DNA of 64,000 nucleotides from Croceivirga sp. (GCA_028284285.1 JANQSA010000064.1:1-64000), one strand, 5' to 3'. Positions 27,819 to 37,179 are shown, numbered from the stretch's first letter. Notes: a model not told the origin generated them from the sequence alone. Numbers and translations are program-made.

Positions 27819-29193
27819 GGACAAAATAGCGTTGATCTTTGTACTCCTCACCGCCCTGCTGTTGCTGTCGGTTCTTCTGTTCATCTACTTTTCCGTAGAA
27901 AACCATATGCATAACGAATTCTATCTCCGTTTGAGGCAAAGGGCATCGATCGCGGCACAGGCCTATCTGGAAAAAGACGAACTAAGCTCCAGTATATACG
28001 AGGAAATCCGCAAAAAGCACGTACGAACCCTGCCCAATGAAAAAGAGGAGATCTTTAAGATCAATATGGCCAAAGGAACCCTGGTTCCCCCTAATACACT
28101 TCCGTTGGAAAAAGAATTCTTTGAAGAGGTTCTTGCTGCCGGCCATGCCAGGACCAAAGTTGGAAAAGACTATTTTACAGCCATCCTATACAGGGACAAT
28201 CAAGGGGATTTCATAGTAGTGCTGTCCGCGGAGGACCTTTATGGATCGGCTAAAATGGGAAATCTTTCAAGAACCTTGCTAATAGCCTATGTCCTAAGCT
28301 TAATCATACTTTTTGTATTGGGGCGGTACTATGCCAAAAGGGTCCTAAAGCCTATTTCGGATATTACCCGCCAGGTCAACGGGATTCGGGCGAAAAAGCT
28401 TCATTTGCGATTGCCTGATGGGAACAAGAACGATGAACTGGGAGAGCTGTCCCGTACCTTCAACAACATGCTGGACAGGCTGGAGACCTCTTTCGAGATG
28501 AAGAACAGTTTTGTGCGCAATGCCTCCCATGAGCTTAAGAACCCCTTGACGGCCATCATCGGTCAGACCGAGGTCGCCCTTGGCAATGCGCGAAGCGAAC
28601 AGGAATATGTTGCCACCCTCCGGACCATTGAAAGAGAGGCCTCACGGCTCAACGGGCTCGTCAATGCCCTGCTGGAACTGGCCCACACCGAAAACGATCC
28701 CGAGGCACTGTTGGGGGAACACATAAGGGCCGATGAGCTGCTAATGGAACTTCAAACGGAATTCAATGTACCCGCTTCCGGCAAGTTAAGTTGTGACCTT
28801 CGGTTCTTACCAAAAGATCCCAGCAGACTCATTTTCAAGGGGAACCACAGGCTTATTCAGGCGGCCCTGTCCAATGTCCTGGATAATGCATTGAAGTATT
28901 CCAAGGATGGGAAAGTTGACCTTGGTCTCCTGGTTAGCGAGCATACCATTCTGATCTCCATAAAGGACAAGGGCATCGGCATTCCTACTGAGGACCTTAA
29001 AGATGTATTGGAACCGTTTTCCAGGGGCTCGAATGCCAGGGGTTTCAAAGGCTTTGGCCTTGGCCTTCCGCTATCCCGAAAAATAGTGCTTCTGCACGGG
29101 GGTGAACTGCGGATCGATTCGGTGATTGGGGAGGGGACGCGGGTCATCGTACAGTTGCCTAATATCCTTTCAGGGACCAAGACGGGTCGCTGA
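27808..29193 (+). CDS. Membrane sensor histidine kinase
   Basis: The start is ATG 27808, inside the end of the regulator gene; it gives a clean N-terminal helix (ALIFVLLTALLLLSVLLFIYF). The 461-residue kinase has a periplasmic sensor loop (about 33-145), a second membrane helix (about 155-173), HAMP (about 175-230), and the dimerisation/phosphoacceptor motif ASHELKNPLTAIIG (His240). The ATPase boxes are NVLDNALKYS, DKGIGIP and GFGLGLPLS. It forms a cognate pair with the OmpR-type protein. Confidence 0.95.
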   Translation: MKIRDKIALIFVLLTALLLLSVLLFIYFSVENHMHNEFYLRLRQRASIAAQAYLEKDELSSSIYEEIRKKHVRTLPNEKEEIFKINMAKGTLVPPNTLPLEKEFFEEVLAAGHARTKVGKDYFTAILYRDNQGDFIVVLSAEDLYGSAKMGNLSRTLLIAYVLSLIILFVLGRYYAKRVLKPISDITRQVNGIRAKKLHLRLPDGNKNDELGELSRTFNNMLDRLETSFEMKNSFVRNASHELKNPLTAIIGQTEVALGNARSEQEYVATLRTIEREASRLNGLVNALLELAHTENDPEALLGEHIRADELLMELQTEFNVPASGKLSCDLRFLPKDPSRLIFKGNHRLIQAALSNVLDNALKYSKDGKVDLGLLVSEHTILISIKDKGIGIPTEDLKDVLEPFSRGSNARGFKGFGLGLPLSRKIVLLHGGELRIDSVIGEGTRVIVQLPNILSGTKTGR

Positions 29194-29276
29194 AAATCTA
29201 ATGTCTTTCCAATCTCTTTCTTATCCGGTTTTAATGTCCTGCACATAGTATTGTTCCCATATAAAACCATAGTGTC

Positions 29277-29786
29277 ATGAAAAAAATATTAGTCCCCACA
29301 GATTTCAGCGTCAAGTCGTTAAAACTGGCAGAGTATGCGTTTAAGCTGTACTATCAGCAGATTATCCATCTTATCCTGGTCCATCCCTATAGAATGCCCT
29401 TATCGGATTCGGAGCTATATGATTTCTCGCCGCGCAAGATAGTATCGGAACTCGAAAGCGATGAATTCCAGAGGGCAAGAAACGAGCTCGTCCAGAGGTT
29501 CTATGTGAACATCGGTTCCATCCAGATGGAACTTTTCACCGGCCTGAACGCGCTCGCCTTTCAAAACTTCACCGAGAGCCTCAAGGTCCGGACGGCAGTG
29601 GTGCCGCAAAAAGGCTTTCTGGACTTTTCGCATACTACTACGTTTGACCTCTTGCCCCTTATCCAAAAGAACATCCCTGAGGTACATAGTGTCTGCTTTG
29701 GAGAAGGGGATGCCGGCGAACCGTTTACCGGGCAACAGAATAAGAGTTTTTTTTCCTCATTGAAAAAGGTCTTTCAAGGTTCTTGA
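29277..29786 (+). CDS. Universal stress protein-like
   Basis: A 169-residue cytosolic protein starting MKKILVPTDFSVKSLKLAEYA, the typical UspA beta1-alpha1 start with the conserved Asp. The usual ATP-binding G-2x-G-9x-G(S/T) motif is absent at the C-terminus, where GEGDAGEPFTGQQNKSF stands instead, so nucleotide binding is doubtful. It is 83 bp downstream of the kinase and probably in the same expression unit. Confidence 0.7.
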   Translation: MKKILVPTDFSVKSLKLAEYAFKLYYQQIIHLILVHPYRMPLSDSELYDFSPRKIVSELESDEFQRARNELVQRFYVNIGSIQMELFTGLNALAFQNFTESLKVRTAVVPQKGFLDFSHTTTFDLLPLIQKNIPEVHSVCFGEGDAGEPFTGQQNKSFFSSLKKVFQGS

Positions 29787-29945
29787 AGAGGGGCATGACC
29801 CATGTTCCAGGGGAACGGCTGAACCTTGTCCGAATATGGGAAAAATAGTCCCTCATAAGGTCTCTTCCCGAAAAACGGTGCTGTACAGACCGGGAAACGC
29901 GTATAAAATTGATCTAAGGAACCTATTGACCAACATTATAATACC

Positions 29946-30782
29946 ATGAGATTGACCATTGTTCTAATGCTGTTTGCCCTCTCCAAGATCAGGGCGCAGG
30001 AAACGGAAAAACAAGATAGGGATAGTATTTATATACATCACATCGAAAAAAAAAGGGACCCTGTGAAAATCCTGCATGCGGAGCCCCTGTATATTGACCT
30101 GATCAGGGACCTGGGGGCAAGAAAGGGGGAAAGGGAGTGGAACATCGGGTTTGGCATTACCGATAGAAACCGATACGATCAGTACGAGGCATTGATTGAA
30201 TACGAATGGGCCCCGGTAGACAGGCTGGGCCTTGAGGTAGAACTTCCCTTTTCCATTTATCCCCCGTCCCAAAACGGTGCCGCGCCGGATAGCAGGCTAA
30301 ACAGCCTTAAGTTCGCAGGGCAATACTCCTTTCTCGTTGCCGAAAAGATCAACACCTCCATGGCCATTGGCTATATCCACGAGTTGGAGATGACGGAGTT
30401 CACCAACTACGGAAAAGGAGACCTGTTCACGGGAAATGTTTACAACCCGTTCTATATTGTTGCCAAGCGATGGGGACGCAACCTCCATACGCTATTGTAT
30501 ACCGGTCCCCAGTTTGTCCACCATTTTTCGGAGGGGGCCATAGACACCAATTGGCAGATTAACACCAATTTCCACTATATGATCAGCGGAACGCGGAACT
30601 TTATCGGTATCGAGTTCAACAAGAACACCGGGAGATCTTACTTTGATATGACGATAAGGCCTCAGATGAGAGTGGGGATAGCCGACAACCTGTTAATAGG
30701 AATCGTGACGGGGATTCCTGTAAGCCGTGAGAATGAAAGGTTGAGCACCTTTCTACGATTGATCTACGAACCCGGACATTGA
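29946..30782 (+). CDS. HAEPL-type outer-membrane protein, function unknown
   Basis: A 278-residue exported protein (signal peptide about 1-17). The motif HAEPLYIDLIRDLGARKGE marks a conserved Bacteroidetes family of predicted beta-barrels. Later repeats alternate aromatic and polar residues (NWQINTNFHYMISG, MTIRPQMRVGIADNLLIGI). It is likely part of the stress-responsive set below the two-component system. Substrate and role are unknown. Confidence 0.65.
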   Translation: MRLTIVLMLFALSKIRAQETEKQDRDSIYIHHIEKKRDPVKILHAEPLYIDLIRDLGARKGEREWNIGFGITDRNRYDQYEALIEYEWAPVDRLGLEVELPFSIYPPSQNGAAPDSRLNSLKFAGQYSFLVAEKINTSMAIGYIHELEMTEFTNYGKGDLFTGNVYNPFYIVAKRWGRNLHTLLYTGPQFVHHFSEGAIDTNWQINTNFHYMISGTRNFIGIEFNKNTGRSYFDMTIRPQMRVGIADNLLIGIVTGIPVSRENERLSTFLRLIYEPGH

Positions 30783-30853
30783 AAAACCTGAGGTATGGGT
30801 ACAGGAACCAAATTACTTTTCACAAGGGAAATTACCCCACTGATCATTGCCGT

Positions 30854-31360
30854 ATGAAAGGGATGTCCGGAATGCAAGGGAGACACAAGGGAGAAAGGCC
30901 AGGATGTTATCCGCTTCTGAGGATGTTCAAAGCCACAGCACTTGTGTTCACCCTGGTAATCACTACCCATTGGCTTGACCAAAAACACCTTTCAACGGTA
31001 CAGCAGACTTCCGGGACCGGGCATACCCTTAGCGGATCTAGGGGATCCCTGCTTCTGGATAACCTTAAAAGAAAGCACCTGGACCTGTTGGAACTGGAAA
31101 CATCCCTGATGCAGGGTAAAGATGCAGCCTTTGAACGGGCATGGTTCCAAATGCATGCCAGCCTGGATTCTATCCTGTCTACCCTGGACAGTTTAGCGGC
31201 CGCCAGGCCAGGGGAGTACGCACCGCTTTTGGCGGCGAAAAAGGAACCATCGCACACAAGCCATTTGCTGCTAAAAGTTGAGATGGCTTTTTTAATAGTT
31301 ATCGGTATCATCATTCAAGTAGTCATTCTCCATCCCCGGAGGCCCTGGTTGGAGTCCTGA
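30854..31360 (+). CDS. Small membrane protein with two helices, unidentified
   Basis: From ATG 30854 the product has 168 residues. A membrane helix (about ATALVFTLVITTHWL), a central charged helical region (LLDNLKRKHLDLLELETSL...), and a C-terminal helix (AFLIVIGIIIQVVIL) are visible. The ORF extends to a TTG at 30779 that overlaps the preceding stop as TTGA, so a longer form is possible. I recognise no family. It is as GC-rich as the other genes of this block. Confidence 0.5.
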   Translation: MKGMSGMQGRHKGERPGCYPLLRMFKATALVFTLVITTHWLDQKHLSTVQQTSGTGHTLSGSRGSLLLDNLKRKHLDLLELETSLMQGKDAAFERAWFQMHASLDSILSTLDSLAAARPGEYAPLLAAKKEPSHTSHLLLKVEMAFLIVIGIIIQVVILHPRRPWLES

Positions 31361-31728
31361 CGATACCTTAGGCAAGGAGGTAAGGAGCGGCATTGAACCG
31401 TTCTGTCCCGACCAAGTCTAAAGTGAGTTGAACGGATGGAGCTTAAGGCAAAATGAGAGGTTGTCGTTATGCAGGGGTTAAGCCTATGCAATAAGTGGGT
31501 AAACTTGAGATCAGTTTGATCAGATTATGGTGATCTTAGTTATTCGGGTATTTTGCCAAAGGACCTTTGTCGCGTAAAACGCCAGATAAGAAGGAAAGGA
31601 ATCTTTGATTCCTAAAGAATATATCGTTTATAGGTTGGAATGTAAGGAATTCCTGCCGGCAGGTAGGCAGGGCGGCTATAAAAATCCAATGCTTCTAAGA
31701 CTACTTCTCTATAGTTATTGTTCTTCAA
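31361..31728. other. Intergenic stretch with a REP-like palindrome
   Basis: 368 bases between the GC-rich block and the S41 peptidase gene. A hairpin GGAATC-TTT-GATTCC and the palindrome at 31652-31663 are the only structures seen. The track ORF 31605-31802 runs through the palindrome and is not credible. Confidence 0.5.
31652..31675. repeat. REP-like palindrome
   Basis: CCTGCCGGCAGG is a perfect 12-bp palindrome, followed by TAGGCAGGGCGGC. It shares the CCTGCC/GGCAGG words with the elements at 37665-37722, 42348-42386 and 45001-45060. Confidence 0.6.
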
Positions 31729-32757
31729 TTAATGTAGTATTTCTATCGCTCTTTCCAGAATTCGATCAATGTTATTATCCTCTTCGTCTTGAGAGATCAT
31801 AATTTTTTCATCAGGCACTATTCCCCCTATGAATGGTTCTTTATCAAGATTGTAGCTAACGGCTCTTGATACTCTATAGGTCCAGCCATTTGAAAGGGTT
31901 TTCCTGTCCGGACCTGTAGCAAATCCGCCCCAGGTGTTATCACCAATGTGCGTTACATTGGGCAGGGCTGTCATCATTAAGGTAAAATCTTCGCCAGCAC
32001 TAAAGGTCTTTTTATTAGTCAAAAGCACAACATCCCCTAAAAATCTTTCTGCTCCAACAGGGGGATAACGCAATTCTATAAAATCGGTTAGTTGGTTGGG
32101 TTCACAACCGTCTTTAAGCCTTCCATAGCGATATTTCACTTCGGTATTGGTGAGTCGTCCTGCAATTTCATAACCATTAACTTCTTCACCACCGTCATTA
32201 TTTCGTATATCAACGACAATTCCTTCAAGGTTTTCAAATTCACTCAAAAGTCTGTCAACAAGGTTAAAATCGGATGCTTTGCCTGAGAAGGTTTCAACTC
32301 TTAAATAGCCAATACTTGTTCCTTTTATGCTTCCATAGGCCAACTTACTATTAACTTCAGTGGTGTTTTCGAGATAATTGAGCTTTAGATCGTTCCAGCC
32401 AATGTAGTTGTTAGGTGCAGCATTGGCAACCTCGTAATAATATTGAATATTTCCTAAACTGGAATTTGTTTGCAAATCAGCGTGAGCATCCTCCAAAGCA
32501 AAAAGCATTGATTTAAACACTTCAAATAAAACCACGGAAGAACTTGCTCTGGTTACTTGCGGTCTATAAATGTCCCTTATTTCATCCCAGTCCTGGTTTA
32601 GAATTTCAAAAGCGGCATATTCCTGGTCAAATGTCATCCATAATTCATCAAACATATCTAAGCCTTCCGGAAGTGAACAACTCACAGGCCCATATTCGTC
32701 CTCGGAACAATTGATAAGAAAACCACTAAATACCAATACAATTATAATTCGTTTCAT
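31729..32757 (-). CDS. S41-family peptidase lipoprotein
   Basis: A 342-residue lipoprotein (lipobox ending Cys17, FLINC) of the C-terminal-processing protease family. The catalytic Ser is in KKTFSAGEDF, and VVDIRNNDGGE is the family's beta-strand motif. No PDZ domain is evident between the N-terminal helical region and the core. It probably degrades envelope peptides. It may be read from the FNR-type promoter at 33070-33112 together with a small upstream ORF. Confidence 0.85.
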   Translation of the reverse strand: MKRIIIVLVFSGFLINCSEDEYGPVSCSLPEGLDMFDELWMTFDQEYAAFEILNQDWDEIRDIYRPQVTRASSSVVLFEVFKSMLFALEDAHADLQTNSSLGNIQYYYEVANAAPNNYIGWNDLKLNYLENTTEVNSKLAYGSIKGTSIGYLRVETFSGKASDFNLVDRLLSEFENLEGIVVDIRNNDGGEEVNGYEIAGRLTNTEVKYRYGRLKDGCEPNQLTDFIELRYPPVGAERFLGDVVLLTNKKTFSAGEDFTLMMTALPNVTHIGDNTWGGFATGPDRKTLSNGWTYRVSRAVSYNLDKEPFIGGIVPDEKIMISQDEEDNNIDRILERAIEILH

Positions 32758-32811
32758 ATATTATTTTGTTGGTATGCTTAAAGCCGTTAAACACTTTTTT
32801 CATTCCTGAGC

Positions 32812-32970
32812 CTAACCATTGGATGTAAGTATTGACTGATACATAGATACAGGGTCATTGATCATATTTAACACAAATGAATTATCGAAGGGGAGTTTCA
32901 AAGTCCTATTAGAAAGCCGAATGGTATGAACAGGCAAAATTTCAAAAACCCCTTGTTTAAAAGACTTCAT
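32812..32970 (-). CDS. Possible 52-residue small protein (or gene remnant)
   Basis: ATG 32970 to TAG 32812, below the track's length limit. The translation reads MKSFKQGVFEILPV...LTSNG and has a protein-like composition. The frame stays open 19 codons upstream of the ATG, so it may be the tail of a degraded gene. It sits between the FNR-type promoter at 33.1 kb and the S41 peptidase on the same strand. No family is recognised; coding status is uncertain. Confidence 0.3.
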   Translation of the reverse strand: MKSFKQGVFEILPVHTIRLSNRTLKLPFDNSFVLNMINDPVSMYQSILTSNG

Positions 32971-33069
32971 CTGAAATGGTATGTATTGAATTTTCCGGAA
33001 CTTGGAAATCCAAAATCCATATTTAGTTCGCTATACACTCATATTGTATTAACTTATAGCGTATCCTCT

Positions 33070-33144
33070 CTAAAGTAGTAGGGTTCCCATAACGAAGCAA
33101 TGATTTTTGTCAGATTTGAATATTTGAATATTTGATATTTGTCA
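33070..33144 (-). promoter_or_regulatory. Tandem FNR-type boxes with a -7-like box
   Basis: On the minus strand: TGACAAATATCA (33144-33133), then TGACAAAAATCA (33112-33101), then 23 bp and TACTTTAG (33077-33070, one base off TAnnTTTG). The two boxes are 32 bp apart, about three helical turns. The 23-bp spacing equals that at the nos promoter (41640-41682) and at 45515-45557. It points toward the small ORF and S41 peptidase. The rest of the 32758-33365 gap shows no gene. Confidence 0.5.
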
Positions 33145-33365
33145 TTATTTCTTTTCGCCTATTCCACGTATTGCTGCACTTTTTAAAAAGGAACGTATTT
33201 AGGCGGATCAGCACTACCGGAATTGTTAAGGTCCAGGACACCATATATCTAAACAGGGGCTATGGTCAAACAAATTTTATGATTTTAAGTGCCTCTTCCT
33301 GATGCGGGTCATTTTGCAGGTTAACAGGCTGAAATATCTTTAAGTAAACCATAAAAATAGATGCC

Positions 33366-34097
33366 ATGACACCTAAAAAGTATCCTAAAGCAGACATTAA
33401 CAGAAACATAGGGTTATACTTTTTGATAGGTCTCAATTTAGCGTTGTTTACAACATGGAGGCTTCTCGAAATGAAAACCTATGAAAAACCGCAACAATTT
33501 GCCGAACTAATACATGTGGTGGAAGATTTCAGTGAAGAGGTTCCTAAAACCGAACAGATTAAGGCAGAAGCACCACCACCTCCGCCTAACGCACCGGATG
33601 TCATAGAAATTGTTGATGATGTAGTTGACATTGAAGAAACCATTATTGAAAGCACTGAAAGTAGCCAGGAAACATATATTGAAGATGCCATTGTGCGTAT
33701 TGAAGATGTGGTGGTTGAGGAAGTTGAAGAAGAGATATCAGTGCCATTCGCTATTATAGAAAAGGCGCCGATATTCCCGGGTTGTGAAGGCTTGGAAAGT
33801 GAACAGGAAAAAAGAGAATGCTTCAATCAAAAAGTACAGGAACATATTCGGGAAAATTTGGTTTACCCCGCTGTTGCCCTGGAGATGGGGATTAAAGGAA
33901 GAGTATTTGTCATCTTTGAAATAGATGCCAATGGGAAGGTAGCGAATATCAAGAAACGGGGGCCTGACCGTCTTTTGGAAGAGGAAGCCGTAAGAATAAT
34001 TGCCGGTTTGCCGGAAATGACACCTGGTCAACAACGGGGAAGAAAGGTCAAAGTAAGGTACAGCGTGCCCATTAACTTTGTTTTTAAAACCCAATGA
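33366..34097 (+). CDS. TonB-like energy transducer
   Basis: A 243-residue inner-membrane-anchored periplasmic protein. It has a short N-terminus, one membrane helix (about 15-33), and the proline run APPPPPNAPDV. An acidic Val/Ile/Glu-rich spacer follows, then a TonB C-terminal domain (about 145-243) with VYPAVALEMGIKGRVFVIFEID and VRYSVPINF. It passes proton-motive energy to TonB-dependent receptors. No exbB/exbD is adjacent. The nos-linked copper receptor or SusC in this window could be clients (inference). Confidence 0.9.
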   Translation: MTPKKYPKADINRNIGLYFLIGLNLALFTTWRLLEMKTYEKPQQFAELIHVVEDFSEEVPKTEQIKAEAPPPPPNAPDVIEIVDDVVDIEETIIESTESSQETYIEDAIVRIEDVVVEEVEEEISVPFAIIEKAPIFPGCEGLESEQEKRECFNQKVQEHIRENLVYPAVALEMGIKGRVFVIFEIDANGKVANIKKRGPDRLLEEEAVRIIAGLPEMTPGQQRGRKVKVRYSVPINFVFKTQ

Positions 34098-34159
34098 TCC
34101 CTATTTTGATTCGATACAATAGGCACCTGAAGGGTCCCCTTTTGTACCTGACAAAAATC

Positions 34160-34942
34160 TCAAAAGTCTTTACGAATGGATTTGTATCTCAGTCTCAGAA
34201 TTGGCAAACCAGCCCAAAGGATAAGAACAAAGATGGATATCCAAAAACCCCAGTGGGTTCCGAAGAATTTTTTGAATATGGCCCCCGTATAGCCCATAAG
34301 TGCGGAAATATCCAATTTCAAAAGAATAAGGGTCCTGGAAAGGTCTATGGGATTCAATGCCGTTGCGATAATGGAAAAAGTGTCCAAGGGATATTCTTCA
34401 AAGAGGATAAGTGACAACAGAAAAATACCGTCATATATCACGGCCATAAAAAGCCAAAGCAATACGGCATAACCAAATCCTTTGATCTTGTTTTCGTTGC
34501 TTATGGCAATATTAAAGGCCAAAGCGGTGAAAATTAGGGTTAGGAAGACACCGATGCCCAGCAGTAAAGAAAAATTGAATACGGCGCCACTCCTCAGAAG
34601 ACCGTAGGCCATGAAGGGTATCCCCAGACCTAATACCAAACTCAAAGACAAAGATCCGGCCACACCAAAGTATTGGCCCAGAAAAATATCGGAACGTTTT
34701 ATGGGTTGTGCGAGTAAGAGTTCGGTGAATTCTTTGGAATTGTAGAAGTACATGGTGCCAAAGATGGTAGCGATCAAGGGCACCAAAACTATAATAATAT
34801 TCATCAACGTAATGACCGCTTTGGATAAATCACTGTTTAAGAACAGTAACACAAAACCAAGCGCCAGATAAAACAGCAAATAAATGTAACTCCAGCGACT
34901 TCTGATCAAATCGTAAAAACTATACTTAAGTACTTTCCCCAT
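34160..34942 (-). CDS. nosY: NosY, ABC permease for NosZ maturation
   Basis: A 260-residue integral membrane protein with about six helices and the ABC-2 permease pattern FYNSKEFTELLLAQPIKRSDIFLGQYFG. With NosF and NosD it forms the NosDFY machine needed to assemble the copper sites of nitrous-oxide reductase. It is the last gene of the nos operon; its start overlaps nosF by 17 bp. Confidence 0.9.
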   Translation of the reverse strand: MGKVLKYSFYDLIRSRWSYIYLLFYLALGFVLLFLNSDLSKAVITLMNIIIVLVPLIATIFGTMYFYNSKEFTELLLAQPIKRSDIFLGQYFGVAGSLSLSLVLGLGIPFMAYGLLRSGAVFNFSLLLGIGVFLTLIFTALAFNIAISNENKIKGFGYAVLLWLFMAVIYDGIFLLSLILFEEYPLDTFSIIATALNPIDLSRTLILLKLDISALMGYTGAIFKKFFGTHWGFWISIFVLILWAGLPILRLRYKSIRKDF

Positions 34943-35645
34943 GTATTTCGGATTTCATAAGTTCCGCCACAGCATGCTCCATATCTATCTGTCCTGTTTC
35001 CTTTTTTAGTTCGGATGTAGTACCCTTGAAATATATTTTTCCTTCTAATATATAGATTACTTCATCGGCTACTTCTTCCACAAACTGCATCACATGAGAA
35101 GTGATCAACAAGGTTTTTCCCTTTCCTCTATGTTTATTTAGAAGTTTTTTGAGTTTAATTAACGCTCTGGGGTCTAGCCCTGTATTGGGCTCATCCAATA
35201 TCAGCAACTGGCTGTTGAACATAAAGGCCAATATCAGATTGACCTTTTGTTTGGTTCCCCCGGAAAGATTAGCCATCTTCTTTTCGAGGTGCGGTTCTAA
35301 ATCAAAAATCCTGATAAGCTCATCTTCCTGTCCAGGGGCATTCCGCAGGTCTTTGATCATTTCGATTAACTCGTTGACCTTCAAATTACCGGGAAAATTA
35401 GCTATTTGCGGAAGATAATCTATTTCTTTCCGATACCTCCATCCGTTTTTTATGGGTTTGCCTAAGACCTCTATAGTGCCCTTACTGGGAATGACCATAC
35501 CCAGGATGCATTTTATCAGAGTGGTTTTCCCGGAACCGTTTGGACCTAAAATGGCATAGATCTTTCCCGGATCTATGTCAAGATCTATACCTTTTAAAAC
35601 CTGATTTTTTCCAAAGGTTTTATGTAAATCGGTAATATGGATCAT
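34926..35645 (-). CDS. nosF: NosF, ABC ATPase for NosZ maturation
   Basis: A 239-residue ATPase with Walker A GPNGSGKTTLIK, signature LSGGTKQKVN, Walker B LLILDEPNTGLDP and the switch His in LITSHVMQ. It drives the NosDFY complex. The start overlaps the nosD stop as ATGA (35642-35645), so the three subunits are translationally coupled. Confidence 0.94.
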   Translation of the reverse strand: MIHITDLHKTFGKNQVLKGIDLDIDPGKIYAILGPNGSGKTTLIKCILGMVIPSKGTIEVLGKPIKNGWRYRKEIDYLPQIANFPGNLKVNELIEMIKDLRNAPGQEDELIRIFDLEPHLEKKMANLSGGTKQKVNLILAFMFNSQLLILDEPNTGLDPRALIKLKKLLNKHRGKGKTLLITSHVMQFVEEVADEVIYILEGKIYFKGTTSELKKETGQIDMEHAVAELMKSEIHGEST

Positions 35646-36883
35646 TGCCGCTTTTTCATTAAAGGTTCAGCATCCATTAAGTTGTCCGGAGTAAATATTG
35701 GAGAGACCTTTTCGGAAAAATCAATGATATCCATGAATAGACTCCTTAATAAGATGATGGTTTCCGGGGTTTTGTTTGCAATATAGGAAAAGAGTTTAAC
35801 GGGTCGGTAAGGTACGTCGCCAATACCATTCCGGTCCAAATCGTATCCTGTGTAGTTGTCCCAATAATTGGATTTGAACTGATTATCATTCAGCTTACCG
35901 TTATACGAAACGTCAAAAGAGTTGTTCATAAAATTGTTGCCTGAAAACGTATTGGTGTAACATGCTCCAATAACGCGTATGGCCCAGCCATTTTTGATGA
36001 AATCGTTGTCCTTGTAGCGAATACGATTGGACCCCTCTATATTTATGGCTATGGTATTTTCTTCGAAGGTATTGTTCACTATTTCCGCATCATTGATCTC
36101 TTTTAATAACATCCCATAAGCAGACGGCCCCCAATTCTTTTTAAAGGTATTATCGTACATTTTAATGTTTCTTGAGAACATGACCGCTACTCCTGCTCCA
36201 TTCTCCTCAAAGGTGTTTTGAGTATATACATCATTATCCGAAAACATAAAATGCAGGCCATATCTCAAGTTTTTAGTACTGGTGTTTCTCTGGATCGTAA
36301 TATGGTCTGAAAACTCAAGATAAATCCCATCACGGGTTCCCTGTACGTGATTGTGGCTTACTTCTACATAATGTGAATACCAAAGTTGAATACCGTTACC
36401 GGAGTTATACTCATCTTTGGCTTCTCCGATGATCTTATTGTGATACACTTTGCCATGCGATGATTTTTCGAGATAAATCCCAAAAAACAGTCTTTCCAAA
36501 ACATTGTTTTGAATGGTGAACTGCTCACTTTTGATGACCCTGATTGCCGCATGATCTGTAGTGTAGCTCACCCCTACATTTATTATAAACAGGCCATCTA
36601 CAGTAACATGATCCGAAGTTATTTTGATGATCTCTCCTTTTTCCTGACCGTCAATAACAGGATAGTTTTCTCCTTTCAGCGTCAAGGGCTTATCAATGTA
36701 AATATCATATTCAGGATATGTCCCCTTTTGTATTAAAACGGTATCGGACGCCTGGGCAATGGCAATTCCTTTCTTTACGGAATCCACAGGACATGTTTTA
36801 CATACCACAACAGTATGGGCTGAGATCTGCCAGGAGCACGCCCATAAGAAGAATACGATGGATGCAACCCCTTTTTTTATCAT
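35642..36883 (-). CDS. nosD: NosD, periplasmic copper-site assembly protein
   Basis: From ATG 36883 (overlapping the cupin stop as ATGA; the track start at 36925 lies inside that gene) the product has 413 residues. A signal peptide (ending ISAH) is followed by right-handed beta-helix repeats of the pectate-lyase-like NosD/CASH type (NNTFEENTIAINIEGSN, NTSTKNLRYGLHFMFSDND). The VCKTC cysteines near the mature N-terminus could touch copper. NosD docks on NosZ and passes on copper. Confidence 0.93.
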   Translation of the reverse strand: MIKKGVASIVFFLWACSWQISAHTVVVCKTCPVDSVKKGIAIAQASDTVLIQKGTYPEYDIYIDKPLTLKGENYPVIDGQEKGEIIKITSDHVTVDGLFIINVGVSYTTDHAAIRVIKSEQFTIQNNVLERLFFGIYLEKSSHGKVYHNKIIGEAKDEYNSGNGIQLWYSHYVEVSHNHVQGTRDGIYLEFSDHITIQRNTSTKNLRYGLHFMFSDNDVYTQNTFEENGAGVAVMFSRNIKMYDNTFKKNWGPSAYGMLLKEINDAEIVNNTFEENTIAINIEGSNRIRYKDNDFIKNGWAIRVIGACYTNTFSGNNFMNNSFDVSYNGKLNDNQFKSNYWDNYTGYDLDRNGIGDVPYRPVKLFSYIANKTPETIILLRSLFMDIIDFSEKVSPIFTPDNLMDAEPLMKKRQ

Positions 36884-37179
36884 CGTATGATGAGAAATTT
36901 TGAGTCCTCTAAAGCCTCTACCCAATGTTCGGTGTGCTTGGGAAAACGTAGCTCTTGATATTTTGCGATATGAATCGGGTTATCTGCGATGTAGAAGATA
37001 ATATGTCCTTCCAGTAGGATCAAATGGGCATCTTCGTTGGATTCATGAGGGGGAAAAACAGCATTTTTAGCTAAGCTGATACTCAATACTTCAAACCGGC
37101 TGTTTTTTTCCAGTTGTTTGATCTCTAACCCCTCAAAAGACTGATTAGCAATGGTATTGTTTATGTTTATTGTATACAT
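36880..37179 (-). CDS. Small cupin-domain protein in the nos operon
   Basis: A 99-residue single-domain cupin without an export signal (VLSISLAKNAVFPPHESNEDAHLILLEGHIIFYI; later FPKHTEHWVEAL). Candidate metal ligands are the two HE/H pairs in those stretches. It is embedded between nosL and nosD with a 4-bp overlap to nosD, so it is co-translated with the maturation genes. Its function is unknown; a copper-handling or redox-sensing role is possible. Confidence 0.75.
   Translation of the reverse strand: MYTININNTIANQSFEGLEIKQLEKNSRFEVLSISLAKNAVFPPHESNEDAHLILLEGHIIFYIADNPIHIAKYQELRFPKHTEHWVEALEDSKFLIIR

Noticed and set aside
33113-33140. Short TTTGAATA tandem repeat as a CRISPR-like or iteron array
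   Set aside because: Only about three 8-bp units without spacers; better explained as AT-rich DNA between two FNR-type boxes.
33190-33200. Additional LytTR half-site near GGAACGTATTT
   Set aside because: Fails the [AG][TG] end of the pattern and has no partner 21 bp away.
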